Shown here: positions 1-12,500 of the stretch, in pieces
Position numbering within the stretch: position 1 is the stretch's first letter
Layout: each line of letters opens with the position of its first letter
DNA from: Loxodes magnus
Taxonomy: Eukaryota > Ciliophora > Karyorelictea > Loxodida > Loxodidae
NCBI GenBank assembly: GCA_946699065.1
Contig: CAMPDV010000039.1
Location: 682,001 to 746,000 of the forward strand
Direction: 5' to 3'
DNA: 64,000 bases
Position numbers and translations under genes: made by a program
The notes under the pieces: generated by a model
Told to the model about the DNA's origin: nothing
The model's input: the letters and a program-made list of their open reading frames with translations, nothing else
Databases searched by the model: none

Positions 1-1412
1 TAATTTCTATCTAAAAGTTTATATTAATGTTTATTTTAAATTCATAAATAGTTTTTTTTCACTTCTTTAATGTGCTTTTCTTCGCATTTATGGTTTCTTT
101 TTAATTCCTAAGAGCATTTTTTACAGTTTTTCTTCGAACAATCATGACATAAAGAAAGTTAACCTTATTTGCTTTCAAAATCACCCTATTTTTAGCAAAT
201 AAAACATTTGAAAATGATTTAGAGTTATACTGATTACTGTTCAATTCTTTTTTGCTAAATTTGATTTCATAGTTCTTAATCTATTTTCTTTATATCTTAA
301 TCACTTATAGAATTTTTACATTACTAACAATATATTTAAACCTCAGATACTTCATCTCAGTCAATTCTTTCTTATAAATATATTTTCATACACTATTTAC
401 AGATAAGATGTTAGCATTAAAGTTAACATAATTATTAAAAATCTAGCAAAAGTTCACAAATATAACAGCAAAAAGAAATTCTAAGCTTTTATATTTCAAC
501 TTCTTACAAATTTTAGAAACAGTAAGTACATTTATCTTTTAAATTCTAAGAAGCACACATATTGCAAATTGATTATTAGCATTCACAATCATATTTAAAA
601 ATTTATTCTTCTTTAACTTATCTTTTACACTCTTTGCACTTTACTTACTTTTAATTTTCTAGATTTGTTTTATTTTATTGTTTCTTACTTGAAGTTCTTT
701 GTATTGCCAATTGTTTCGATTCTTCGAATTTCTAATTGCCTATAGCTAGTTTTATTTCTTACTCACTTATTTCTTATGTGCATTGCCCTACTTGATTAAG
801 CTTACAAATTATTTTATAACCTTTTTCATTTTCATTACAAATAAATTTATTATTAGTTTCAAGTGAAATATGGTTAAATAAGCAAGTTTTACACATAACA
901 TGATTACATTATAAGGTAATAAGCTGCTGCTTTTCATTTTTGAAACATTCGAAGCAAAATAATTCTTAAATTTCCTATTTTAGATTGTTTTAATTTACTA
1001 AATTTCTTTATTGGATTTCGTTGATTCGTTGAATGGCCTCTTCATACTTATTTGCTCCTATTATTTACTAAATTTAGGCAAATTAAATTTCTTTTTAGCA
1101 TAAAGGACAAGTTAAATTGAATCCCTTTTCACCTTCAATACTAATAAATCTTCCTTCAGTTTCAGATTCTAAATACGTATATAAGCAGTTCCTACAAAAT
1201 TTATGGCTGCAAGATAATTCAATTTATTAATTTTCTTATAAGCATCTTAGGCATTTATTCTAATTTATTTGCTAGCTTTTGTTAAGTTGCTAATTTTAAT
1301 CTATTTTTTAAGAACTATTTAAATTATTCTTTAAATAGCTTTCACTCTTTTATTATTGAGAAGTCTTTAAGATATCATATTGGTTGCAAACTGTCTGCTG
1401 TTTTTAATTTTG
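1..1412. repeat. Inverted repeat A, left arm (pairs with 18712-20123)
   Basis: Position x here pairs with position 20124-x on the opposite strand. Some blocks, such as the first 60 bases, are identical. Others differ at a few bases per 60, so overall identity is roughly 95%. The arm reaches the window edge, so its true left end is not visible. It covers the RING-array half of gene A and its stop. Similarity fades at about 1412 in the coiled-coil linker. Confidence 0.9.
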
Positions 1413-2108
1413 ATTAAATTTTTTTTTATTTTCTAAATCTTTATTCATATCAAAAACTTATTATTTCTGATTATTTAACTTTTCATTTTTTTTTTAAATC
1501 TCTTCTTCGAGATTTTTATTTGCAAGTGTCAACTTTTCTATCATTTAATATTTTAATTTTATTTCCTATTATGTTTTAATTTCTAAAAGCTAATTTATAT
1601 AATTATTAGGATATTAGAAATTTTATTCAATTCCTTGATGAGAGAGTTGGGGTTAAGCTTATTCATTTTAGACATATTGAGGAATGTTTTATTACTGATT
1701 TTAATTCAAAACTTAATTTCATTACAAGTTTTAACCTTAATTTTATTACTGCTTTGAAATTTAACCACTTTAATTTCCAAAGTTTTAATAGATATCCTAT
1801 TATAAACTTTATTTCTAATTTTATTAGTTAGCTTCGATTCTCTGCATGTTTTCATTAAAAAATTTGCTTAGTCTTTCTTCGGTAATTAGCATTTGCAGAA
1901 TTAAGTACTTTTCTTAATCTATATTCTAGGTTCCTTAACATAATGGACAATAAAACCAATATTGATTACTTGGTAATCCTTATTTAGAGTGTTAGATATT
2001 TAATTTATGACTTTCTCTCAAGTGGATTTTACATAGATTATGATTGCACTAAAGTTTAAGAATCTTGTAGCAATTCTATGCGCACTCTAGAGAGTTGCAC
2101 TTATCCAT
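42..2108 (-). CDS. Gene A: Cys/His finger, coiled coil and multi-RING protein
   Basis: The frame is open for 688 codons with TAA/TAG read as Gln and ends in TGA. The N-terminus has a finger-like pattern: C4, C9, C21, H23, C26, H29, then a CPLC pair at 54-57. A Q/N-rich stretch and a coiled coil follow up to about residue 230. The rest is a row of RING-like modules (CxxC...CxHxxCxxC...CxxC) ending in an IBR/RING2-like Cys cluster with a final HKC. The architecture suggests a RING or RBR-type E3 ubiquitin ligase; this is inference from Cys spacing, not a database match. The part from residue about 233 to the stop is nearly identical to the end of gene K1 at 16879-20082. The start is the ATG directly before the first Cys motif, matching the K1 start. 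There is no kinase domain. One Trp in the motif ELW is TGA here and TGG in K1. Confidence 0.8.
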
Positions 2109-5100
2109 TTTTATTTCAATAGAATAAAGCTGATTTAATAATTTATTTTGGAAGTTTTAATTTAATTTCATATGCTTATGATCTTAAAAATTTATAATCA
2201 TATTCTACCTTATTTCTCAAGTAATTAAAACTAAAGTATTTTCTTTCTTAATTTCAAAGCGAAAGGTAGTTTAAAATGGATAGATCCTATAATTCATTTA
2301 TTGTTTATAATGTCAGAGATGAGCTATTTTTAATAATTGGTATAGAGATAAAAGACTTTAGAATAATAAAGATTAGATAGCTACCATAATAAATTTATTA
2401 ATTACCTAAATCTGAAATTTAAGCAATAATTTTAATTTTTTCCTAGTCATAATGTGCTAATGCTGGAGTATGTATTAATATAAAAATACTTTAATTTTCG
2501 CTTTTGTAAGGATGCTTAATACTTATATCTATTAATTAAAGAATAGCAACATTGCTATAGAAATGAGATAATTAAAGTTGAAAATTTTCAAGGTTAAACT
2601 TGAAATATAAAATTAAGAATAGAAATAATAGTTAATTTGCCTTTAGTTAATAAAAATTGAAAATTCCTTTAGATTTAAAAAAATTATTTTCCTTTTTGGT
2701 TCAACTAATTTAATTTAAACTTTCATTGCATCAAAAAAATTAATATATGCTTTATTATAACTTTATAGTTCTCACTCTTTATAAATATTCATAAATTATC
2801 TTTAACTAATAAATTTTTATCACTTTTATATTAAAAAGCTTTGAAAAAAATTACTAAACATTCTAATAATTAGTGCTATAATATTTGAATAAGTTATGAA
2901 ATTTTAAAATTATTAAGTTTAGTGCTTTGGTCATTTATATTTATAATATAAGAATTGTATATGAAATAAACTACCTATATACATAGGCCTTTTCAAAAAT
3001 TCAAAGGAAATTATCATTTTAATTAAAGAAATAAATAGATTTAACAAGTCTTATTATTATTTAGTTTATTGTATAAATAATAAAGACTTATTAAACTTCA
3101 TAGGTTATCTTATATAGGGTATGCATTCTTAATGTTTTTGAAATAAATTTAAAGACTACCAATTTATTATGTAATAGAGTCTTTACTTATTGTTAGGATA
3201 AATTAAATTAGAATAATCTTAAAGTTAAGAGGTAATTTTAAGTTTAGAGTGATTTAATTCTTTTTAACGGTAAGAATTGGTTTTTTATGTATATATTTGA
3301 AGAAAGTCAGAATATTTCTCTTCTTTGTTTGTTCTGATGGACTTTAAAAAGTCTTTTAATGAAGATTCTATTGATAAGAGCTATAGAATTGTTTAGAATT
3401 AATATTTAGCATATTTTACTCTTTCTAAATTCCTTATAGAGAGTACGATTTATATTTTTAAATCTCTTAAGCTTTAATATTCTTTTTGCGCTTTTATAAA
3501 TAAACTTTATGAAAAGAAGGCTATAATTAATGTATAATATTAAAATTAATAAAATATTTTAGAGTTTAATCATAGTAAATAAACTAAAGTTATACATAAT
3601 GATCTCCTATATAAAAACTATTTATCTATTCCTATCCCTTTTATTAATTTAATCCTCCAGTTTATAAAATCATAATAATTCCCCTTATATAATTATATTA
3701 ATTAAAAATATTTTAAGTGCTACTATAAATAAATAATCTTAATAAACACATGATTGTCTCTTATTTATACTTCGAGATTTCATACAAAAAAAGACGTATT
3801 TAAGAGTAAAATTATTTTAAGTTTTAGTGCCATAAGATTTAAATAAATTAAATATAAGCTATAAAGTACAGGCTTCTCTAATATCACAAAAGCAAGCTTC
3901 ATATTCTCATTTTAAAACTTTCATTTTATTAATATCCTCATTATATCTAACCTAAGTTTCTAGCTTTAAATTTTCCTCGTTTAGTAACTAGAAGATAAAT
4001 ACTTATTATAAAATATTAAATGAATAGATACTGTTATTCTATCATGATCATATCACACTTAAAATTTAAGTTTGAAAAATAATAATGAAATAGAAATACA
4101 ACTAAAGGTAATAGGATATATTTATTTTATTAGTTAAATTTGTATTAAATATTTGATAGTTTGAAATATAGCTTTTATTAAATAAAAGAACAGATAGGAA
4201 TTTAGTACTTTCCTTTTAAATTTAATTAATAAATAAGCATAAGAGAAATATTAGTTCTAGATACCCTATTTAGTTATTCTTTAAAATCATAAGGAGTTAG
4301 CTATTTAGAAATTTCTCTTTTATTATATTTTAGTACATTAAAAATCAGTACTTATAATCGACTGATTCCAGCTTTATAGACACAATTTATGAAAAAAATA
4401 ATAAAATTTATAAAAACTAGATTGGCAAACGAAGTCTTTATAGAATAAAAATTAAAATAAGCAAGAAATGTAAATAAAATAGTAGAAGTTAAAGATTCAA
4501 GCCATTATAAATAATTATATATTTATTATAACTTAAACCAAAATTTTGTTCTGTTTAGTGAAATATTCCTTGGTATAAAAAGATTTAATTGAATATACTT
4601 AAATAATAGAAATTTTTTATCCAAGCATCACTAAAATTTTAAAGTTTTAATACAAAAAGAATAAGGGCTTTAAAAAAGAGTTCACACTTAGTTTTATAAA
4701 ATTTTAGCCAAAAGCATAAATTAAAATTCATAGAAAGATTATAAAAGAATTAAAAAAAATAAATTTGGTTTTATGAATTACTCAGATTAAATAGACTAAA
4801 AGCTTTTAAATAAATCTTCATATATAAAAGTTTGATAATTAAAAAGCGAAAATAATAAATCTAGTAAAATAACAAAAGAATAAAGAAAAAATAAATAAAA
4901 ATACGAAATAAGGAATCATAACTTTATCTTTTATTTATGATATTTTTAATTGAATGCTTTTAATAAGATCAAGCATATAATAACGTTCTTAATAGATCTA
5001 TGTAATTCAGATTTCCCCAAAGTTTAAATTGATTTTATAGATAAAAAATTAAAATTGTATATGTCTTTTAAAGCTATATATTAATAAAACGATTTAGACA

Positions 5101-6481
5101 TTAAATATCTGATTATTTATCTCTTGAATGAGCGATAAAAAAAATTAAATTTATAAAGCTTTATAAAACATTTAACTAACTTAATTTTGAATTCTGAATT
5201 ATAGTTTAAAAAACATTAAGCAATTTTAGTTAAAAGAAAACAATTCTTAGCCTAATAATTTAAATATAAAATAACTTTATTATCTATTTAATAAATAACT
5301 TTCATTTATAAAAAGGAAAATATTTAAAACTATTGAACTTGGTAATTATCTAATATATTAATAATTATAATTAAAGATCTTTAGTTTTATATATTAGATA
5401 AGTTAGAGAAATTTAGTTTAAGAGAAAAATAGCTATAAGAATGTATAAAAGAATTCATTAAAATATAAAAATAAATTATTTTCTAAGCAAATTAAGATAA
5501 AGCTTGCTAAGAAAAATATTTGAGAAATTAATTGGAATAAGCAAGGATTAGATAAAAATCGTTTAAAGTTATAAAATTCTAATTCTGTTATATTAGACTT
5601 TTTAGATTGTTATATTGAAGTTGCTATAATTAAATATGATGAAACATGCTTTTTTAAAATTTTATTTTGCTTTAATTTTAAATAAAAAAGTTTCATTTTT
5701 CCTTGAAATTTAAATGGTAAGCAGTTTGAATAATTTATAAATAGAAGATTATTTTATTTATCTAAACAGATTTAACTCCTTATCCAATAAGACTGAATAA
5801 AAAGCAAATTTCTCTTTTATGGAATGTAGTGCTAATAGTTAAACTTTGAGCTTTATATAAAAATTGTTTAGAAAGCCATGGCTTTATGATTGAACGGTAT
5901 TAATATTTTTTATTTTTCCACTTTAAACTTAAAAATTAAATTTAAAGAAGTGATAAAACATTTCAGAAATATTATAAATTATGAAGGTTTAAAATAAAAT
6001 TATGCTTATATTTTGAGTTTATTCCTTTTTTCTAGTTTGTGTAAATTTGAAAATTAACTACTTTATTTTATATATAATTAAGAATAAAATTAAGCGAAGC
6101 TAATATCATAGAAACTAAAGGATTTTGAGTTTATTTAATCTGATAATTAAAATAAATAAAAAAAAGTTGAGTTAAATACGAATTTTAGCTAGCTAAAAGC
6201 AATCAAATAATTTATACACTAAAGGGAATAGTTATATTGATATATATTAATATTTAAATCAGAAAAAATATTTAGAGTTAATTTCAAGCTTTTAGCGAAA
6301 TTAAATTTAAGACAGAAATTTAAAAAACAATGGATAAGAAGATATAAATGTATTTGGAATATTCTTATTTTATATTATTAAATATTTATAATAAAAGGAT
6401 TGATAAAGTTTTTTTCTTATTAGTTATATTATATTTCAATTTAATTAGATAGAAAGAGTAAAATAAGTTATTTCTCTTTAT
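2109..6481. other. AT-rich spacer between genes A and K2
   Basis: This stretch is about 15-20% G+C and runs between two minus-strand genes. I see no recognisable protein motif, RNA gene or repeat. Most of it is absent from the matching position of the K1 locus, where the two flanking halves are fused. Confidence 0.5.
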
Positions 6482-9427
6482 TCATTTATAAGCGTGCTTC
6501 ACCTCCTCAATATGTTTTTCTTGACATTTATGACCAGGAATAAATGGCTAAGAACATTTTCTACATGCTTTCTTATAACAATTTTGACAAAGTGGAAGTT
6601 AACCTTTTACTTATTTTATTTACTTGTTCGTTTTACAATTAAAGCAATTGAGTTAGTTATTTTGCTCTTTAACTTAACTAGATTTTGATTGGGCTCTTTT
6701 TTGAAGAATTTTATTTCATAAATTCGAATCAAAATTCTCTATTTCTTAATTACTTAAAGGTTCTTTACATAGCAAGCATCTAATTTAGTTTTCTTAAACT
6801 AAATCTTATCTAATCATTTCCCTTATATGGTTTGACAAGCAATCTTTGCATAAATAACCCTAACATTTCAAGTTACACAAAAGATTTAAATCTTTCAACT
6901 TATTACAAGGTATACAATGAAAGTAATTTCTAAGACGTTATTTTTATTTTTCATTGAAAGTATATGAGCAAAAAATACAACTGTCTTTGAAGTTTTCAGA
7001 GGCACATGAAAAGCATACTGGCTATTAACATGAGCATTCATAATCAAATAATACTTCTTTAGAACGAGCTTTTCCACAAATCAAGCAGTTACCTTTTTTT
7101 ATTTTTTACTTGCTATTTTCTTTTTATTGATTACTCTTTTCCAAATTTTAAGCTTCCTATTTTTTGTTTTTTTCTAATTCCACATATCTTATTATTTATT
7201 ATATCTCAGTGTCTTTTATTTAATATTAGCACTATCCTACTTCACTTCTCAAGCATTTTAGTTAATATCCTTTTTCTCCTACACTTATAAATCTTCCTTC
7301 AGTTTCAGATTCTATATATTTAAATAAGCAATTCTAACAAAATTTATGTTTACAAGATAGTTCAATTTAATAATTTTGTTATTAGCATTATAAGCATTTA
7401 TCCTATTTTAAATCTAATTAATTTAATTGGTAGTTATAATTTTAAGATTATTAATTATACTATTATTTTATTTCTTAAAACTAAGGTTATTTATTCTCTT
7501 CTATTTGTTTTCATTATACTTATACTTATCTTTATTAATCTATTTGCTAATTACTTTCTGTTTGGCTTGCTACTTTGTTTACTTGATACATAGAAATATT
7601 TTAAGACTTTTATTAATTTTGAGCGTTTAGCTGATCAAATAATATCTACTACTGATAATCAATTTATGATTTTTGCTCGTTTCTTTACATTTACTTCATC
7701 ATATCTTGCATTTGTTCCATTTTTATTTTAAGTTCTTAATTCTCTCTTCTACTACTTTCAAGTAAAGAACTTAGTTTTTTAATATCTTCTTTTTCTTATT
7801 AAGATTGTAGCTTATAAATTAAAATTTATTCTTTATATTTATTATTTTCTATTTCCTAGTTTTAAATTCCTTACTGTTGCTTATTTATCTCTTCTATATT
7901 AACTTATAATTATAAATCTTTATTCTAATTCTATTGCTTTAATTACTAATTTTCTACTTCTAATACTTAAATTATTTGCTAAAGTTTTAAACATTAGGGA
8001 CAACCTCTTCACTCTCTACTTTAAATAGAAACTTATAATAAATCACACAATACTTAAGTAGTTATCATTTAATACTAAGATTAAAAGCAGACTTATATGA
8101 TCTTTTATAGATCTTAGTCTAAATTTTTATCTACTTATGGAGGAGTTCCATTAGAAATAAGATGGAAAACTTAATTTATATTTTGTAACTCATTGTAAGG
8201 TTATTTTCCTGTAAGTGCTTATAGTATAGTACCTCCTAATTTTCAAATATCACTCTTAGACGTTATTGTTCTCTATTGATACTACTCAGGTGCAAGATAG
8301 TTAGGAGTTGCAACTATCTAAGATTACATAGAGTAACCAACTTATCCCAATTATTCCTTATACTCCATTACTCTAGAAATTCCGAAATCTGATATTTTTG
8401 CTTATCCCCCACTATCAATTAAAACATTCTAAGGTTTTAAATCTCTATGAATTACATTTCTATCATGAAGAAGCTTTAATCCTTAAGCAACTCCATGCAA
8501 GTGCTTTAAGAATCTTAACTGATCACTTTATGTTAATGGATATGAAACTTTATCAATTTCCTTTTATAAATCAGAAGGACAATATTCCAAGATAAATGCA
8601 ACTATATTACTGAAAATTACTCCATGGAGTTAAAGTACATTCTGATTTCCTGTCACTCTTCATTATACTTCTACTTCTGTAATTAAAGCTTAAATTCACT
8701 GTTAAGGATCCTTTATACTTTGTTCTTTTATTATTTTTATAGCATAATTATTTTCCTTTCATTTGCATAAAAACACTTTCGAGAATCCTCCTTCACCCAA
8801 TAGTTAATCTTCTAAAATTTATACTTCTTGTAGAGAAACAAAGGGAAGACCTTATGTCTTTAGGTAATTTAATTTATTTTAAATATCAGGATTTAGAAAA
8901 GCTTATTATACTTTAGGATCTAACTAGAATTTAAAGACCAACTGTTGTTAGAAGCTTTGATATTGGTTCTAAGGGAAATTTTGTTGAGGATGTTCTTAAT
9001 TTATAATCTAATAATTTAGGGGTCAACTATTGCTTTATAAATTTTATTATTAAAGCTAGTTTCCTATCATATCATACTGAGTATTAGGTAAGACTTGATA
9101 ATTAAATTCTTGAGAATAGAAATTTTAAAATTAGTTAATATTCTAAACCTGCTTTTAGCTTATTTATTCAATATTTGGAACCAAATTTTCCACTGGAATA
9201 AAGCTTTATAAAGTTTGTATTTCTTATGCTCCAAGTAGTACTATTTTATTACATTAGATGCAATAAAAATAATTGTTTTAGTTTTGAAATTACTAGAAAT
9301 TATTCCTATAACTCTATCCTTATTTATAAAGTGTATTAAGATGAAGATTACAGTATCCATGTTAGCATCCAATGTTTAAAAGTAGCTACTTTTATCAACA
9401 TTCAGGATAATTACAGTTCTACATCAT
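6482..9427 (-). CDS. Gene K2: Cys/His finger, protein kinase and multi-RING protein
   Basis: The frame runs 981 codons and stops at TGA. Residues 1-575 match gene K1 essentially residue for residue. They include the finger (C5, C10, C21, H23, C26, H29, C56, C59) and a full Ser/Thr-type kinase domain: GEGGFSKV loop near 211, HRDLKPQN near 327, DFG at 347-349 and APE near 380. After a coiled coil the RING array is homologous to, but clearly diverged from, that of K1 and gene A. It keeps the CxxC...CxHxxCxxC spacing and a final IBR-like cluster. The expected role is a kinase coupled to an E3-ligase-like module; substrates are unknown. TGA encodes Trp several times, including the Trp of subdomain IX. 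No intron is needed. The TGA stop sits at the same alignment position as the stop of K1. Confidence 0.82.
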
Positions 9428-9522
9428 AATTATAAAATAGAGCTAAATATTTAGAATAAAAGTTAGTTTATAACTTTTATTTTTCTATTTGTTTCATAAA
9501 TTAATTATTATATAATTAGTTT
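7702..9522. repeat. Inverted repeat B, left arm (pairs with 16784-18604)
   Basis: Position x pairs with 26306-x on the other strand. Every block I compared was identical. The arm covers the finger and kinase half of gene K2 plus about 95 bases of upstream sequence, so the likely promoter was copied as well. Similarity stops abruptly at both ends. Confidence 0.92.
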
Positions 9523-12500
9523 ATTTCTTTTATATTCATCTTAACTAACTTTATATTAGTGCTTATGAATCAATTATTGTTATATTAAAACATAAAATGA
9601 GAAAAATTGATGAATCAACAGTTGCTAATGATAAGTTTATTTGATATTGCCATTGTTAATTGTGAAAATTAAAAAAATTAGATAAATTATAAAGTTAGAA
9701 TTAAAGATTGATTTAGAAAAATTTGAACTGAGTTATTTGAAAATTTCTTTTAAACTTCTTTTATTTTATAATGTATGTTTGAATACTTTGCTAAAAAAGC
9801 TAAATTTCGCTAAAGATTGTATACTTATTTGTTAAATTGTATCTTCTTAAATAAGTTGTAGAGATCTACCTTTTCCTCATTGCTTTTTAGTTAAATAGCA
9901 ATTATGATATTTAACTTGATATAATGGTAATTTAATTTCTACTTTTGATTTGATCTTAATCAGCTGAATCTTTAATAATTTAAAATAGTAAGAATAAATT
10001 GTACTGAAGCTAAAAATAATTTTCAGTTTAATTGAATGAAACTAACTCTGTTAAATAAAATTTATCTTAGCTAGAGTATATTTGTTATTTTTGCGTTTTC
10101 ATTCTTTCATAAATAGACTCTAAAATAAAATAACCTATTTAGTTCCTTTAATAACCATTTTATAGTTATAATATTTATAAAATAGAGCTATATTCGATAT
10201 GGTAATACAAGTAAACTATATCAACTATTTTTATAAATTAATTTGAAAAATAATTAGTTATGATGATAATTTAATTATAGTTGATTGCTTAATAATTATA
10301 AGCCTATAAAGTTTAAAAAACTTATTATAATTTAGTAAGACAACAGCCTTTGTGTATAAAATTAAGGCTTATAAAATTAATTAAAAGCTTTTATCTTAAT
10401 TTTAACTTTTAGTGTTTTTATCTATTTGAAGCATAAAAATAATTTAACTAGTTTTAGCAAGTTTTTTATTCTATTTTCTCTTAAATGTTTAGAATCATTC
10501 AGTTAGATATTTCTCCTTAATTACTATAATTAGCATTAGCAAAGTTTATTATCTTTTTGATACTTCAATTTATTTCTTTATTTTCTATTTTCTCTTAAAT
10601 TTCTATCTATTGTAATCTATAAGCATATAAAATCATTTTTATTATTTAATAAAATACCTAGTAGATTACTCATAGTTGTCTCTTTTATTTCGAGTAAGTT
10701 TGGATGTTGAATAAATTAAAATAATTTTAATTTCTTTATTATATTAATCTAGCTTTAAAAAGGATTTAGCTTAAATATCATAATTTTAAAGTTAGAAATT
10801 ATTTTTAAACTATTCATTTTTTCCTTGTAGTAAGCTTTTTCTAGTGAAATGGTATTTAGCACTTTTTTTCGTTTTATCTGATATTTTTATAAAATTTTGA
10901 ACATTAAATAAATAAATAGCTTTGCTGTATATTAATTATTTTATCTTTTCCAGAATAAAATAAAAATAGTTATTCTCATTTTATTTGTTTATCTATTCCA
11001 TCATAATCACTATATCATGCTAATTATTTTCTTTCTTTCTTTATATCATTATTCTTGCTAATTTAGTATAATTTTGCTTAGATCATTTCATTAAAAGGAC
11101 TTTTAAAACTTTTTATTTAGTAGAGTTATTAAAAGCAAAGCTATTTTATTCTAAGGTTTTCTCTATTCTTCATAATTTTTATTTCTAGTAAACTATCAGG
11201 TTATTTCATAGTATAAATCTTTCTTTTTGCTACTATTTCTTCTCTAAATATTTCCTTCTAAACAATATCTTAGATATTTTATTCTATATACAGATATTAA
11301 ACTAAAAAAAGTATATAAAGCTAAGATGAAATTAAGTATAAAAGGAAAATAATTTAGATATCTTTCTAGTAATTTAAATGGAAGCATAGAAGTAACTTTA
11401 GCTATTAAGACTTATTATTTCTATTAGTATAGCTGAATATAATTTGTTTTTCTCTAATTTAGCTTTTCTATAAATTAAAAATTATGTTCTGAATACCTTA
11501 AACCAGATTGTTAGTTTAATATTTTAGCTCTTTATATACTTAAAATTATTTAGCTTCTCTTCTATTTTATTAATATTTAAGTTAAAGTAGATAGACATAT
11601 CATGTAGGTTTATTACGCTTTTATTATACAAATGTATTTATTTTAATTAAAATTGAAGCTAGAGACTAGTTATTTTCCTCTTTCCTTCTCTTTGTTAATA
11701 TAATATTTTATCATAAAGGTTAAGAGCAATAGAGATATTTAATTGAATGTCTACTTTTATATAAAAGTAATTACAGCATGCTGCATTTATACTTTTACTC
11801 TTAACAATGTACAATTACCTTATATTTGCTTAGCTTCTTCCTTCACTACTCTTTATATCTAATTTCATTTAAAGTAGTTATGCTTATTTTAAATAAAAGC
11901 TATTGTCTAAATAGAAACGATTAAATATAGCAAAATAAGTTGAAATAGCTTTAATTATAATAAGGCAAAATATAGATATTATGATAGAAATAATTAATTA
12001 TAAGTATTAAGCTATCTAATAAAAGCTTTCGTTAACTATTACAAGAACTAACCTAGTGCTTATCTATCTAGAGATAAAGCATAGTTATCAAGAAAATGAT
12101 TTAGACTAAGTTAAAAGTAATAAATTTAAATAATTTATATTTAAGAAGGGACTAAAAGTATTTAATTTAACTTAATTAAATAAGAAAGATTTAATAATAA
12201 ATCTAGCTAGTTAAAAGCTAATAAGGATTATTAATAGAAGTATATGCAAATATTAATGTTTATTATATTATTTTCATTCATTTATCAAAAGCTTTTATGC
12301 TTTATAGAATAAAACTAAATAGTTGATTAACAAGTATTAAATTTAATTTCATTAGCTTTAAGTATTCATCATTCCTTTTAAGATTTTTGCTTATTTAAAG
12401 TATTTTTATTGCTGACTATAATTTTAAGGTTTAAGAAATTTTAATTTTATGGCTTTTTTTGCTTAAAGTTCTGTAAAAGAAATAGAGTAAATGTCGATAC

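Noticed and set aside
8398-8595. 65-codon plus-strand ORF, repeated at 17711-17908 on the minus strand
   Set aside because: Both are antisense shadows of the kinase domain in K2 and K1. They appear twice only because the kinase half is duplicated.
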